Shown here piece after piece: positions 27,217 to 37,035 of a stretch of 64,000 bases of DNA. The DNA is from Pusillimonas sp. MFBS29 (GTDB lineage: Bacteria; Pseudomonadota; Gammaproteobacteria; Burkholderiales; Burkholderiaceae_B). The stretch is from positions 310,001 through 374,000 of the forward strand of contig NZ_JAJEWL010000003.1 of NCBI RefSeq assembly GCF_020687695.1. Direction: 5' to 3'. Every line of letters starts with the position of its first letter. Positions within the stretch are counted from its first letter, which is position 1. Below the pieces are notes generated by a model. The model was not told the DNA's origin and searched no databases. It saw nothing but the letters and a program-made list of their open reading frames with translations. Both the position numbers and the translations under genes were made by a program.

Positions 27217-28896
27217 ATGGAACCTATCTGGCTGGACCACTATCCTCCCGGGATACCCGCAGACATTACCGACGAAGCGGCCAAATACGATTCGCTCATG
27301 GCCATGTTCGAGGAAAGCTGCGCGCAGTTCGCACAGAATGTGGCCTATATAAGCATGGGGGTGAAGCTGACCTATGCCGAGCTCGATGAGCACTCCCGTC
27401 ATTTTGCGGCCTGGCTGCAGGGCCAGGGCATAGGCAAGGGCGACAGAGTCGCGCTGATGATGCCCAATCTGCTGCAGTACCCCATATGCCTGTTTGGCGT
27501 ACTGCGGGCCGGAGCGGTCGTGGTCAACACCAACCCGCTCTATACGCCCGGCGAACTTGAGCACCAGCTGCAGGACTCGGGTGCCCAAACCATAGTCATT
27601 GCCGAAAACTTCGCCCATACCCTTGAAAAGGCACTACCGAATACGGCAATCAAGACCATCATCACCACATCGGTGGGTGACATGCTGGGAACCATAAAGG
27701 GGGCAATCACCAATCTGGTCGTACGGCACGTCAAAAAGCTGATACCGCCTTACTCGCTGCCCGCCACCCACAGCCTGAAGCACGTACTCGAGTCAGGCCG
27801 GCGTGCAAAATATACGCGTCCCGAGTTGTCTCACAAGGATCTGGCATTGCTGCAATATACCGGCGGCACCACGGGTGTCGCCAAAGGCGCCATGCTGACG
27901 CACGGGAATATGGTGTCCAACGTATGCCAGGCGCACGCCTGGGTCGATGCTGCCCTGGATGGGCCACGTGAACTCGTGGTTACCGCGCTGCCGCTGTATC
28001 ATATCTTCGCGCTGACGGCCAACTGCCTGATCTTCATCAAGCTGGGCGCCAGCAATCTGCTCATTCTTAATCCACGCGATATGCCAGCGGTGATCAAAAG
28101 CCTGAGCAAGCACAAGTTCACAGCCATTACCGGTGTCAACACCCTGTTCAACGCCTTGCTGAATCATCCGGATTTTTCCAGGCTGGATTTCAGCTCACTG
28201 AACCTGGCTCTGGGCGGTGGCATGGCGGTGCAGGAAACCGTCGCCAAGCATTGGCTTCAGGTTACCGGCATCCCCATTTCACAAGCCTATGGGCTCACTG
28301 AAACCTCACCGGCGGTCACCATCAACCCGCTTGATAAAACAGCATTCAACGGCTCTATCGGCCTGCCCATTTCGTCTACAGAGATCTCCATACGCAACGA
28401 CGCCGGCCAGGATCTCCCGCAAGGCGAAAGCGGCGAGATTTCGGTGCGCGGGCCGCAGGTCACACCGGGCTACTGGAACCGGCCCGAAGAAACCAAAAAA
28501 ACCTTTTACCCCGATGGTTTTCTCATGACCGGCGACATTGGCTATATCAATGACAAAGGCTATGTGTTCATTCAGGATCGCAAGAAAGACATGATCCTGG
28601 TCTCGGGATTCAACGTGTATCCGAACGAAGTTGAAGCCGTTGCCATGGAACACCCCGATGTGCGCGAGGTGGCGGCCATAGGCGTACCCGATGAACACTC
28701 CGGCGAAGTCGTCAAGCTTTACGTCATCCGCAAAAACGACACGGTTACCGAAGAAGAGCTGATCAAATTCTGCCGCAGCAAGCTGACAGGCTACAAAGCC
28801 CCCAAATCAGTTGAGTTCCGCAAAGACCTGCCACGCAGCAATGTGGGCAAGATATTGCGGCGCGAACTAAGGGACGAGGCCGGCGACAAGGGTTAA
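27217..28896 (+). CDS. fadD: Long-chain fatty-acid-CoA ligase
   Basis: 559-residue ANL-superfamily enzyme that activates fatty acids to acyl-CoA through an acyl-AMP. The P-loop-like motif YTGGTTGVAKGAML starts at residue 214. QAYGLTETSPAV and the linker/hinge GDIGYINDKGYVFIQDRKKD are present, with the catalytic lysine in the C-terminal SNVGKILRRELRD. Length and motifs fit FadD. The gene follows a fadL-type porin gene by 106 bp and ends at a strong terminator. Confidence 0.93.
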   Translation: MEPIWLDHYPPGIPADITDEAAKYDSLMAMFEESCAQFAQNVAYISMGVKLTYAELDEHSRHFAAWLQGQGIGKGDRVALMMPNLLQYPICLFGVLRAGAVVVNTNPLYTPGELEHQLQDSGAQTIVIAENFAHTLEKALPNTAIKTIITTSVGDMLGTIKGAITNLVVRHVKKLIPPYSLPATHSLKHVLESGRRAKYTRPELSHKDLALLQYTGGTTGVAKGAMLTHGNMVSNVCQAHAWVDAALDGPRELVVTALPLYHIFALTANCLIFIKLGASNLLILNPRDMPAVIKSLSKHKFTAITGVNTLFNALLNHPDFSRLDFSSLNLALGGGMAVQETVAKHWLQVTGIPISQAYGLTETSPAVTINPLDKTAFNGSIGLPISSTEISIRNDAGQDLPQGESGEISVRGPQVTPGYWNRPEETKKTFYPDGFLMTGDIGYINDKGYVFIQDRKKDMILVSGFNVYPNEVEAVAMEHPDVREVAAIGVPDEHSGEVVKLYVIRKNDTVTEEELIKFCRSKLTGYKAPKSVEFRKDLPRSNVGKILRRELRDEAGDKG

Positions 28897-28908
28897 AGCG
28901 GGCCAATA

Positions 28909-28950
28909 AAAAGCCCCTGGGCAGCAAATGTGCTGTATCCAGGGGCTTTT
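28909..28950. terminator. Bidirectional terminator between fadD and rpsQ
   Basis: Perfect arms AAAAGCCCCTGG and CCAGGGGCTTTT around an 18-base loop, giving a T-tract on both strands. It lies between the convergent fadD (plus) and rpsQ (minus) genes. This ends the rplC-rpsQ transcript, so rplN is not reached from the S10 side. Confidence 0.9.
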
Positions 28951-28990
28951 GCAGTCTGCCGCCTGACGGCGGCCGACCTGAGCTTAGGCG

Positions 28991-29272
28991 TTAGATAACG
29001 CGTGCGGCTTCAAGCAAACGCACAACAGTCCACGATTTGTCGCGGGAGATCGGACGACCTTCTGCGATTTCAACCGTATCACCTTCGTTGTACTGGTTGG
29101 TTTCATCATGCGCTTTGTACTTGTTCGAGCGTACGATGATTTTGCCAAAGATGGGGTGCTTGACGCGGCGCTCAACGCGAACCACGACGGTTTTGTCCAT
29201 CTTGTTGCTTACGACCTGGCCAATGAGGGTACGTTGGCGCTTGGCGGGTTGTGTATTTTGAGTTTCGCTCAT
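28991..29272 (-). CDS. rpsQ: 30S ribosomal protein S17
   Basis: 93-residue S17, an early 16S rRNA binder with an OB fold. [20 protein letters not shown] and [20 protein letters not shown] are conserved. The ATG giving [16 protein letters not shown] was chosen, with AGGAAAG upstream; the longer frame reads back through rpmC. It is the last gene of this block, ending at a terminator, instead of continuing into rplN. Confidence 0.96.
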   Translation of the reverse strand: MSETQNTQPAKRQRTLIGQVVSNKMDKTVVVRVERRVKHPIFGKIIVRSNKYKAHDETNQYNEGDTVEIAEGRPISRDKSWTVVRLLEAARVI

Positions 29273-29273
29273 T

Positions 29274-29465
29274 TTACTTTCCTGCGTTCTCAGCCATAAC
29301 GGTGCGGACGCGTGCGATATCGCGACGGACCTTGCCGAGCTGACTGGTATTGGAAAGCTGCTGGGTGGCACGCTGCATACGCAGGTTGAATTGTGCCTTC
29401 AGCAGGCTTTCGAGCTCTTTGCTGAGCTCGGTAGCATCTTTGGAACGGAGTTCGCTGGCTTTCAT
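29274..29465 (-). CDS. rpmC: 50S ribosomal protein L29
   Basis: 63-residue two-helix L29 near the exit tunnel, docking site for SRP and trigger factor. [20 protein letters not shown] and the C-terminal helix [16 protein letters not shown] are recognisable. Its stop is 1 bp from the rpsQ start. Confidence 0.95.
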   Translation of the reverse strand: MKASELRSKDATELSKELESLLKAQFNLRMQRATQQLSNTSQLGKVRRDIARVRTVMAENAGK

Positions 29466-29474
29466 GAGATCTCC

Positions 29475-29891
29475 TTAAGCACCAATGTGGCGCGACACGA
29501 ATGTCGTGGCGATTGGCAACTTAGCGGCGGCCAGGCGGAAAGCTTCGCGTGCAAGCTCTTCGCTTACACCTTCCATTTCATAGAGCACCTTGCCGGGTTG
29601 AATTTCTGCGACCCAGTATTCCGGATTACCTTTACCTTTACCCATACGGACTTCGGCAGGTTTCTGCGAAATCGGCTTATCGGGGAAGATGCGGATCCAG
29701 ATACGGCCGCCACGTTTGATATGACGGTTGATCGCACGACGTGCAGCTTCGATCTGGCGTGCGGTCAGACGGCCACGACCCGTGGCTTTCAGACCGAACT
29801 CGCCGAACGATACTTGCGCACCGCGAGTGGCCAGACCGGTATTGCGGCCCTTGTGCTCTTTGCGATATTTTCTGCGTGAAGGTTGCAGCAT
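29475..29891 (-). CDS. rplP: 50S ribosomal protein L16
   Basis: 138-residue L16, which helps A-site tRNA positioning. It begins [20 protein letters not shown] and contains [20 protein letters not shown] and the modified-arginine region [16 protein letters not shown]. The rpsC stop is 2 bp upstream of its ATG, so the two are likely coupled. Confidence 0.97.
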   Translation of the reverse strand: MLQPSRRKYRKEHKGRNTGLATRGAQVSFGEFGLKATGRGRLTARQIEAARRAINRHIKRGGRIWIRIFPDKPISQKPAEVRMGKGKGNPEYWVAEIQPGKVLYEMEGVSEELAREAFRLAAAKLPIATTFVSRHIGA

Positions 29892-29893
29892 GT

Positions 29894-30700
29894 TTATTCT
29901 CCTTCAGGCGCCGGTGCGGCAGCAGCATTAGCTGGCGCGGCGTCTTTACGAGGGGCTCCACGACCGCGACCACCACCGGGACGACGGCTGTCAGGACGGT
30001 CGCCACGGGGCGCACGACGCGGACGGCGCTCTTCGTCACGAGGAGCAGCAGTTTCAGGAGGCAACTCGCCGTTAGGCAGCATGTCGCCCTTGTAGACCCA
30101 GACTTTGATACCGATAATGCCGTAGGTAGTTTGGGCTTCGGAAGTGCCGTAGTCGATGTTGGCGCGCAGGGTGTGCAGGGGCACACGACCTTCGCGGTAC
30201 CATTCGGTACGGGCAATTTCGATACCGTTCAAACGGCCCGAGCTCATGATCTTGATGCCTTGGGCACCCAGACGCATTGCGTTCTGCATGGCGCGTTTCA
30301 TGGCGCGGCGGAACTGGATGCGTTTTTCAAGCTGTTGCGCGATGGAATCGGCAACCAGCTGAGCGTCGGTTTCGGGCTTGCGGATTTCTTCGATGTTGAC
30401 GTGCACAGGCACGCCCATCAGACGCTGCAAGTCGGCCTTCAGGCTTTCGATGTCTTCGCCGCGTTTGCCGATTACGACACCAGGACGAGCCGAGTAAACC
30501 GTAATGCGGGCGTTCTTGGCAGGACGCTCGATGACCACGCGACCAACGGAAGCGCTTTTCAGTTTTTTCTTCAGGTATTCGCGTACACGAATGTCTTCGG
30601 CGAGCATGCCGCCAAAGGCTTTATCGTCGGCGTACCAGCGCGAGCTCCAGTTGCGGTTGACCGCGAGGCGGAACCCAATCGGGTGAATTTTCTGTCCCAT
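29894..30700 (-). CDS. rpsC: 30S ribosomal protein S3
   Basis: 268-residue S3 at the mRNA entry. The N-terminus [20 protein letters not shown] and a KH domain with [20 protein letters not shown] are visible, followed by the C-terminal domain ending near [21 protein letters not shown] Pro/Arg/Gly/Ala-rich tail of about 50 residues extends beyond the E. coli length (233), as in other Burkholderiales. Confidence 0.97.
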   Translation of the reverse strand: MGQKIHPIGFRLAVNRNWSSRWYADDKAFGGMLAEDIRVREYLKKKLKSASVGRVVIERPAKNARITVYSARPGVVIGKRGEDIESLKADLQRLMGVPVHVNIEEIRKPETDAQLVADSIAQQLEKRIQFRRAMKRAMQNAMRLGAQGIKIMSSGRLNGIEIARTEWYREGRVPLHTLRANIDYGTSEAQTTYGIIGIKVWVYKGDMLPNGELPPETAAPRDEERRPRRAPRGDRPDSRRPGGGRGRGAPRKDAAPANAAAAPAPEGE

Positions 30701-30709
30701 TGTGACTCC

Positions 30710-31039
30710 TTAAGCTCCGACTTTGACCACAATGTGGCAAGTCTGCTTCTCGATACGGTTACCGCGGCCTTTTGCACGTGCGGAAAAACGCTTCATCGAT
30801 TGGCCCTTGTCAACATATACGGTGGTGACTTTGAGTTCGTCGATATCGGCGCCGTCGTTGTGCTCGGCGTTGGCGATCGCGGACTCAAGCGCTTTCTTGA
30901 GGATGCCCGCGGCCTTTTTGGGTGTGAAGGTCAGGATATTCAGCGCCTGCGCAACCGACTTGCCACGGATAAGATCCGCAACAATACGGGTTTTCTGGGC
31001 CGAGATATGGACTCCACGGATGATTGCTGTAGTTTCCAT
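30710..31039 (-). CDS. rplV: 50S ribosomal protein L22
   Basis: 109-residue L22, whose extended loop lines the exit tunnel. [20 protein letters not shown] and [20 protein letters not shown] are characteristic. The ATG was chosen over the GTG codon just before it because GAGG sits 6 bp from the ATG and only 3 bp from the GTG. The rpsS stop is 3 bp upstream. Confidence 0.96.
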   Translation of the reverse strand: METTAIIRGVHISAQKTRIVADLIRGKSVAQALNILTFTPKKAAGILKKALESAIANAEHNDGADIDELKVTTVYVDKGQSMKRFSARAKGRGNRIEKQTCHIVVKVGA

Positions 31040-31042
31040 CAC

Positions 31043-31318
31043 TTACCTCTTGGACTTTTTGTCCGCTGCGTGGCCCTTGAACGTACGGGTCAGCGCGAAC
31101 TCGCCGAGCTTGTGACCGACCATGTTCTCGTTGATATAAACGGGAACGTGCTGGCGGCCATTGTGCACAGCAATTGTCAGCCCAATGAACTCGGGCAGGA
31201 TGGTTGAACGGCGCGACCAGGTTTTGATCGGCTTTTTGCCCTTTTCTTCGACAGCTGCATCGACCTTCTTGATCAGATGCGCATCGACGAATGGGCCTTT
31301 TTTGATCGAACGTGACAT
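31043..31318 (-). CDS. rpsS: 30S ribosomal protein S19
   Basis: 91-residue S19 of the small-subunit head, partner of S13. It begins [20 protein letters not shown] and contains [20 protein letters not shown] and [17 protein letters not shown], the family signature. It follows rplB by 12 bp. Confidence 0.97.
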   Translation of the reverse strand: MSRSIKKGPFVDAHLIKKVDAAVEEKGKKPIKTWSRRSTILPEFIGLTIAVHNGRQHVPVYINENMVGHKLGEFALTRTFKGHAADKKSKR

Positions 31319-31330
31319 GTTGTTCGCCCC

Positions 31331-32158
31331 TTACTTGCGCTTGCGGCGCGAGACAATCATATTGTCTGTGCGCTTGTTACTACGGGTACGATAGCCCTTG
31401 GCCGGCGTGCCCCATGGGCTGACCGGTTCGCGACCTTCGCCAGTACGGCCTTCGCCACCACCGTGCGGGTGATCGACCGGGTTCATGGCAACACCACGAA
31501 CGGTAGGACGTACACCGCGCCAGCGCATGGCACCGGCTTTACCGATTTGACGCAAGCTGTGTTCTTCGTTTCCGACTTCGCCGATAGTGGCGCGGCAGTC
31601 GATGTGAACGCGACGGACTTCGCCAGAGCGCAAGCGCACCTGAGCGTATGTACCTTCACGAGCCAGCAGGACAGCCGAAGCACCGGCGGAGCGAGCCATC
31701 TGTGCACCCTTGCCCGGAAGCATTTCGATGCAGTGGATGGTGGAACCCACGGGAATGTTGCGGATAGGCAGGGTGTTGCCGGCGCGGATGGGAGCATCCT
31801 GACCAGACAGCAGCGTTGCGCCTACTTCCAGACCACGGGGAGCGATGATGTAACGACGCTCGCCGTCTGCGTAGCACAACAGTGCAATGTGCGCAGTACG
31901 GTTAGGATCGTATTCAAGACGCTCTACCTTGGCAGGGATGCCGTCTTTGTTGCGACGGAAATCAACCAGACGGTAGTGCTGCTTGTGACCGCCACCACGA
32001 TGGCGAACAGTGATGTGGCCATTGTTGTTACGGCCAGAACCACGTTTTTTCTTTTCGAGCAGAGCTGCGAACGGTGCGCCTTTGTGCAGATCAGGGCTGA
32101 CGACCTTGATCATGCCACGGCGGCCCGCCGAAGTTGGCTTGACTTTTACGAGTGCCAT
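31331..32158 (-). CDS. rplB: 50S ribosomal protein L2
   Basis: 275-residue L2, close to the peptidyl transferase centre. [20 protein letters not shown] lies in the N-terminal OB-like domain, and the essential histidine region [20 protein letters not shown] is near the C-terminus. The ATG overlaps the rplW stop by 1 bp. Confidence 0.98.
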   Translation of the reverse strand: MALVKVKPTSAGRRGMIKVVSPDLHKGAPFAALLEKKKRGSGRNNNGHITVRHRGGGHKQHYRLVDFRRNKDGIPAKVERLEYDPNRTAHIALLCYADGERRYIIAPRGLEVGATLLSGQDAPIRAGNTLPIRNIPVGSTIHCIEMLPGKGAQMARSAGASAVLLAREGTYAQVRLRSGEVRRVHIDCRATIGEVGNEEHSLRQIGKAGAMRWRGVRPTVRGVAMNPVDHPHGGGEGRTGEGREPVSPWGTPAKGYRTRSNKRTDNMIVSRRKRK

Positions 32159-32454
32159 TAGTTCACCTCTGAAAAGTCGAGTTCCTGACCGTCTTTGAGC
32201 GAGACGTATGCCTTGCGCTCGTTACGGCGGCGACCCATGAAACGGCCAAAGCGCTTTTCTTTGCCTTTACGGTTCAAAACCTGGACGGACTCGACTTCGA
32301 CTTTGAAAAGGAGTTCGACAGCAGCCTTGATTTCGGGCTTCGTAGCGTCAGCCGCTACGCGGAAAGCGATTTGCTGATTTTTTTCGGCTACGAACGTGGC
32401 TTTTTCAGTCACGATGGGAGCCAGGATAACTTGCAGTAAGCGTTCGGCGTTCAT
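32158..32454 (-). CDS. rplW: 50S ribosomal protein L23
   Basis: 98-residue L23 at the tunnel exit, docking site for trigger factor and [23 protein letters not shown] and [20 protein letters not shown] are conserved. Overlaps rplD by 4 bp (ATGA) and rplB by 1 bp. Confidence 0.96.
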   Translation of the reverse strand: MNAERLLQVILAPIVTEKATFVAEKNQQIAFRVAADATKPEIKAAVELLFKVEVESVQVLNRKGKEKRFGRFMGRRRNERKAYVSLKDGQELDFSEVN

Positions 32455-33071
32455 CCCAACATCTCCTCGAGTTGAGCGATAGCCGGCTTGGTGATCAGCA
32501 CTTTCTTGTAGTGGATCAACGACAGCGGGTCGGCATAACGCGGTTCGACCACGGCAACGTGCGGCAGGTTGCGCGTAGCGAGATAAACGTTTTCGTCGAG
32601 CACATCGGTAATGATGAGTACCGATTCCAGGCCCATGCCTTTGAGCTTGTTGGCAGCCAGCTTGGTCTTGGGTGCGTCGAGGACGAAAGTATCGACCACG
32701 GCGATGCGGTCCTCACGAGCCAACTGGGAAAGGATCGCACGCAGACCGGCACGATACATTTTCTTGTTGACCTTTTGCGAGAAGTTCTCGTCGGGCGAAT
32801 TCGGGAACGCACGGCCACCCCCACGCCAGATGGGCGAGGAAGTCATACCCGAACGGGCGCGGCCGGTGCCTTTTTGGCGCCATGGCTTTTTGGTGCTGTG
32901 CTTGACCGTATCGCGACCTTTCTGGGCACGGTTGCCGCTGCGGGCATTGGCCTGGAAAGCAACAACGATCTGGTGCACAAGCGCTTCGTTGAAGTCGCGA
33001 CCGAAAATGGTGTCGGGTGCGGCTACCGTAGCGGAAGATTGACCTTGGTCATTCAGGAGCTTGAGTTCCAT
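32451..33071 (-). CDS. rplD: 50S ribosomal protein L4
   Basis: 206-residue L4, with the tunnel-lining loop [20 protein letters not shown]. In E. coli L4 represses the S10 operon through the leader upstream of rpsJ. Here rpsJ lies in a separate block, so any L4 control of its own block would have to act on the leader before rplC. It starts 2 bp after rplC ends. Confidence 0.97.
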   Translation of the reverse strand: MELKLLNDQGQSSATVAAPDTIFGRDFNEALVHQIVVAFQANARSGNRAQKGRDTVKHSTKKPWRQKGTGRARSGMTSSPIWRGGGRAFPNSPDENFSQKVNKKMYRAGLRAILSQLAREDRIAVVDTFVLDAPKTKLAANKLKGMGLESVLIITDVLDENVYLATRNLPHVAVVEPRYADPLSLIHYKKVLITKPAIAQLEEMLG

Positions 33072-33073
33072 GA

Positions 33074-33763
33074 TTAGGCTCCTTTCTTGGCCGACATCTT
33101 GATGGCCGGACGCACGACAACATCGGAATTCTTGTGGCCGGGGACAGCGCCCTTGACCAGCAACAAACCGCGTTCTGCGTCGACACGTACGATGTCGAGG
33201 TTTTGGACGGTACGGGTAACATCACCCAGGTGGCCCGACATTTTCTTGCCGGGGAACACACGACCGGGATCCTGGGCCATACCAATGGAACCAGGCACGC
33301 GGTGCGACAGCGAGTTACCGTGGGAGTTGCGCTGACCATTGAAATGGTGGCGCTTGATGGTACCGGCAAAGCCTTTACCAATGGTTGTGCCAGTTACGTC
33401 AACCTTCTGACCTGCTTCGAAGACGCTTTCTACGGCCACGACAGCGCCGGCTGTGAATTCAGCGGCTTTGGCGGGGTCGAGACGGAATTCTTTCAGGATG
33501 CTGCCGGCTTCTGCGCCGGCTTTTGCGTAGTGCCCGGCCTGAGGCTTGGTCACGCGGGTAGCGCGACGTGTACCGTAGGCAACTTGCACGGCCGCATAGC
33601 CATCGATTTCTGGCGACTTGACTTGGGTAACGCGATTATTCGACACGTCCAGTACTGTTACCGGGATGGACTCGCCTTCCTCGGTGAAAATACGGGTCAT
33701 GCCGACCTTACGCCCCACAAGTCCCAGCCGATGAGCGGCGGGTGTAGGTGTCGAGTTCGACAT
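33074..33763 (-). CDS. rplC: 50S ribosomal protein L3, first gene of this S10-type block
   Basis: 229-residue L3, an early-assembly protein. [20 protein letters not shown] and the loop [20 protein letters not shown] are diagnostic. The ATG at 33761-33763 has GGAG eight bases upstream; an upstream start would add 17 residues. In the usual S10 operon rpsJ comes directly before rplC, but here a transporter block of over 4 kb intervenes, so this gene opens its own transcript. Confidence 0.96.
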   Translation of the reverse strand: MSNSTPTPAAHRLGLVGRKVGMTRIFTEEGESIPVTVLDVSNNRVTQVKSPEIDGYAAVQVAYGTRRATRVTKPQAGHYAKAGAEAGSILKEFRLDPAKAAEFTAGAVVAVESVFEAGQKVDVTGTTIGKGFAGTIKRHHFNGQRNSHGNSLSHRVPGSIGMAQDPGRVFPGKKMSGHLGDVTRTVQNLDIVRVDAERGLLLVKGAVPGHKNSDVVVRPAIKMSAKKGA

Positions 33764-33964
33764 CGTTTTCTCCATTCCCGACTGCGATTGGTCGGGGCTA
33801 ATTACAGTACGCATAACTTGTTTACTTACAGCCTACGCGCACACGATTTCCTGATACCTGTTCTTAACCAAAACCGTTGCAGGCTTGCCCATAGCGGGTT
33901 TGCCATACCTGGGGTTTCTACACAACAATTGCGTAGCCCACCAAATTTTTTGGTCAAGCTTAGC

Positions 33965-33994
33965 ACTTTAGCATGACTAGGCCACAGCTTGCAA
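33965..33994 (-). promoter_or_regulatory. Candidate extended -10 promoter for the rplC-rpsQ block
   Basis: On the minus strand TTGCAA (33989-33994) and TAAAGT (33965-33970) are 18 bp apart, with a TGC extended -10. A second, poorer match (TTGACC with TACGCA) lies just downstream. Transcription would begin near 33958, leaving a leader of about 195 nt. This 312-bp rplC-proV spacer shows no gene and no clear terminator for the transporter transcript. Confidence 0.5.
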
Positions 33995-34075
33995 GTCGAC
34001 TATGGGGATTAACCCGGAATTCGCGCGCACGATGGCGGGAATGCAACAGTACGGGCCGGCGAGGCCTGGTGCAGG

Positions 34076-34903
34076 TTACCCGCGCCGCACCACAAACCTT
34101 TCCACATACTCGTTGGCGGGATGGTTACGGATATCGTCGGGACTGCCTACCTGCTCGACTTTTCCGTCCCGCAATATGACGATATTCTGGCCCAGACGCA
34201 GTGCTTCATCGATATCGTGGGTAATGAACACTATGGTTTTCTGCAGGCGCTGCTGCAAGGCCAGCAGCTGGTCCTGCATGTCGTAGCGAATAAGCGGATC
34301 CAGCGCCGAGAAGGCTTCATCCATAAGCAGCACATCGGCATCAATGGCCAAAGCACGTGCCAGTCCCACCCTTTGACGCATACCCCCCGACAACTCGTCC
34401 GGGTAGTTTTTTTCATACTCAAACAGGCCCACTCTTTCCAGCCAGGTACGCGCTGTCTTGCGAGCCTGTGACTGGCCTTCGCCGCGCACGCTCAGGCCAA
34501 ATGCAACATTATCAATTACGTTGATGTGGGGCAGCAGGCCGAAGTTCTGAAACACCATACTGATGCGATGCCGGCGCAACTGGCGCAGTTCGGGCATGCT
34601 CAGGTCAAGGATGTTATCGCCGTCAACCAGAATCTTGCCGGCCGATGGATCAATCAGCCGGTTCAGGTGCCGGACCAAGGTGGATTTGCCTGATCCCGAC
34701 AGGCCCATGATGCAGGATATCTGCCCACCCGGCAGTTTTGCACTGACGCCGGCCAGGCCCACGTTGCATCCGGTATCGGCCTGTACACTGGCTTTATCCG
34801 CGCCCTGGCGCAGCAGTTCGACTGCCCTGGCCTCCTGAGGCCCGCCTTCGCGCGGGCCAAATACCTTGTAGACATCGCGTATTTCGATTTTTACGTCCGT
34901 CAT
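34076..34903 (-). CDS. proV: Glycine betaine/proline-type ABC transporter ATPase
   Basis: 275-residue ATPase subunit of a quaternary-amine uptake system. Walker A GLSGSGKST, Q-loop VFQNFGLLPH, signature LSGGMRQRV and Walker B VLLMDEAFSALD are intact, with the switch histidine in VFITHDIDEAL. The N-terminal extension before Walker A is long (about 70 residues), as in ProV/ChoV. There is little after the ATPase core, so the tandem CBS domains of ProV are missing. The ATG overlaps the stop of the fused binding protein-permease by 1 bp. Confidence 0.93.
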   Translation of the reverse strand: MTDVKIEIRDVYKVFGPREGGPQEARAVELLRQGADKASVQADTGCNVGLAGVSAKLPGGQISCIMGLSGSGKSTLVRHLNRLIDPSAGKILVDGDNILDLSMPELRQLRRHRISMVFQNFGLLPHINVIDNVAFGLSVRGEGQSQARKTARTWLERVGLFEYEKNYPDELSGGMRQRVGLARALAIDADVLLMDEAFSALDPLIRYDMQDQLLALQQRLQKTIVFITHDIDEALRLGQNIVILRDGKVEQVGSPDDIRNHPANEYVERFVVRRG

Positions 34904-36867
34904 CAGAGCTTCTCTTGCAGGGGTACGCGCCGGCGCCGGCGCGGCTGGCCATAAGCCTGGGTAATCCGGTCTATCACGATGGCCAGAATGACAATGGCCA
35001 CACCAGCCTGCAGGCCGCGGCCCACATCCAGGGTTTGTATGCCGGCCAGCACATCTTCGCCCAGGCCACGCGCGCCAATCATCGATGCGACCACGACCAT
35101 GGCCAGAGCCATCATGGTGGTCTGGTTGATGCCGGCCATGATGCTGGGCCGCGCCAGAGGCAAGGTGACCCGGATCAGCATCTGCCAGCGTGTCACGCCA
35201 AAGGCCTGGGCCGCCTCCATGACATCGCGGTCAACCTGCCTCAATCCCAGGATCGTCAACCGGATCAAAGGAGGTACGGCATAAATAATGGTGGCGAACA
35301 GCGCGGGCACCTTACCCAATCCGAACAGCATGAGGACGGGGATCAGGTAAACAAAGCTGGGCAGCGTCTGCATCACATCGAGCACTGGCGTCAGCACACG
35401 GCGCAGCCAACGGCTACGCGCGGCAATGATGCCTATGGGCACGCCCAGAATAATGGAGACCAGGGTGGAAACCAGAACGAGCGCAAAGGTTTGTATCAGC
35501 TTGTCCCACAAACCCACGGCGCCAATCAGATACAGGCAGACCACATACAGTACGGTTGCTATCGGCTTACGGGTCGCATGCCAGGAAAGTGCCGCAACAA
35601 GCAACAGAAACGCCCACGGTGGAACGGCTTGCAGCAAGCGCTCTACGGGCAACAGCAGCGTGGTCAGCATAAAGCTGCTGGCTTGCCTGAAGAAGCCACC
35701 GTAGTTCTTGACCACGTCCATCAGCTGCTGATTCACAAATGCGGCCACCGACCAGTCTGGGAAGATGTTATGTCCGGCTGATGCTGTGACCTGTTCGGCA
35801 GCAGGCTGTGCGCCCGCGCTTTCAGTTGTTGTAGTGATGCCAAGACGGGTATTGACCTGCTGCACGGCAGCGGCGGGTAACCAGGCATGCCAGACTTCGG
35901 GATGCTCGCGCAGGAAGCGGGCTGCCATGTCTTCACCACTTGCACGAGTTTCAGTCATCTCGAGGATCATGCGATTCAGCAGCTCGGGCTGGAACTGCAA
36001 TTTCTTCAGGAAGGCCACCAGGTCCGGGTTCTGTTCGGCAAAAGGTGCCGACACTGCCACAGCCAACCGGGCCAGCAGGAAGTCTGATGAGCAAAGCTCG
36101 CCCTCACCACTGACGATGGTGTCCCAGCACTGCTGATTGAAGGGATCTTGCTCTATCTTATGGAATTTGTACTTGGCCATCAGCCCGGCGGGCTGCCAGT
36201 AGTAGAAAAGTATGGGCTGGCCCCGATCGTAGGCGGAGCTGATTGCGGCATCCAGGGCAGCGCCCGTGCCCGCCCTGAAGTTGGTGTAGTCTTCCTCAAG
36301 GCCATGCAGTTGCAACAGCCGGCTGTTGGTCTTCTCGCAGACCCAGCCTGAAGGGCAGTTCAAAAAGCGGCCTTTTCCGGGCTCTTCGGGATCGGTGAAC
36401 AATGCGCTGTATTTTGGCAGGTCACGCCAGCTTTTCAGGTCGGGCGCCTTGGCTTCTATACCCCGTTCGGGATCGCCGTGTACCAGGTAATCGGGCACAT
36501 ACCAGCCCTGTTCCGCGCCGCCGGCGAGCGTGTCGCCGACTATGTCTACCTGGCCCTGCTGTATGGCGTTTTCTATGATCTCTGAACGCCCCGACCATAT
36601 CTCCGCGATAATTTGCAGGTCGTTCTGCACCAGGGCAGACTCAACGGCCGCCGATGTGCCGGGTACGATCTGGGTGGTGCAGCCATAGCCTGCCTCAAGC
36701 AGCGTGCTGACCACATGCGTGGTGAACGATGCGCTTTCCCAACTTAAGTCAGCTAGCTTGATGGGCTGTCCGTCGTTGCACGTTGCCGCCTGGGCCCTGG
36801 CTGCTGCCGGCATGACCAGGATCAGGCATGCAAGCACAACACCCAGCGCAGCTAACAGTTTCTTCAT
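34903..36867 (-). CDS. Betaine/choline-type ABC transporter: binding protein fused to permease
   Basis: 654-residue fusion. A signal peptide or anchor (LLAALGVVLACLILVMPAAARAQA) leads into an OpuAC/ProX-type binding domain (about 27-330: KLADLSWESASFTTHVVSTL, IFYYWQPAGLMAKYKF). A ProW-type permease domain follows with several membrane helices and the coupling-loop EAA-like region VMEAAQAFGVTRWQMLIRVT. The ATG was chosen because GGAGG lies 9 bp upstream and it opens the signal peptide. The order binding protein-then-permease is the reverse of lactococcal OpuABC. With proV it makes a complete importer. Choline, carnitine or betaine are all possible substrates. Confidence 0.88.
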   Translation of the reverse strand: MKKLLAALGVVLACLILVMPAAARAQAATCNDGQPIKLADLSWESASFTTHVVSTLLEAGYGCTTQIVPGTSAAVESALVQNDLQIIAEIWSGRSEIIENAIQQGQVDIVGDTLAGGAEQGWYVPDYLVHGDPERGIEAKAPDLKSWRDLPKYSALFTDPEEPGKGRFLNCPSGWVCEKTNSRLLQLHGLEEDYTNFRAGTGAALDAAISSAYDRGQPILFYYWQPAGLMAKYKFHKIEQDPFNQQCWDTIVSGEGELCSSDFLLARLAVAVSAPFAEQNPDLVAFLKKLQFQPELLNRMILEMTETRASGEDMAARFLREHPEVWHAWLPAAAVQQVNTRLGITTTTESAGAQPAAEQVTASAGHNIFPDWSVAAFVNQQLMDVVKNYGGFFRQASSFMLTTLLLPVERLLQAVPPWAFLLLVAALSWHATRKPIATVLYVVCLYLIGAVGLWDKLIQTFALVLVSTLVSIILGVPIGIIAARSRWLRRVLTPVLDVMQTLPSFVYLIPVLMLFGLGKVPALFATIIYAVPPLIRLTILGLRQVDRDVMEAAQAFGVTRWQMLIRVTLPLARPSIMAGINQTTMMALAMVVVASMIGARGLGEDVLAGIQTLDVGRGLQAGVAIVILAIVIDRITQAYGQPRRRRRVPLQEKL

Positions 36868-37035
36868 CCGGATCAGCCTCCGTTGTGTATGCGCGCCGGC
36901 ACCCGGGGCGAATACCCCGGGGCTGCCACAAAAGCTTACTTCATCATGCGTGCATGCGTCCAGACTAAGGTATTCTATGACCCGCTCCCGGCCAGCCTCG
37001 TGCACGGCCTAACCTCTGTCAAAAAAGCCTGCTGC

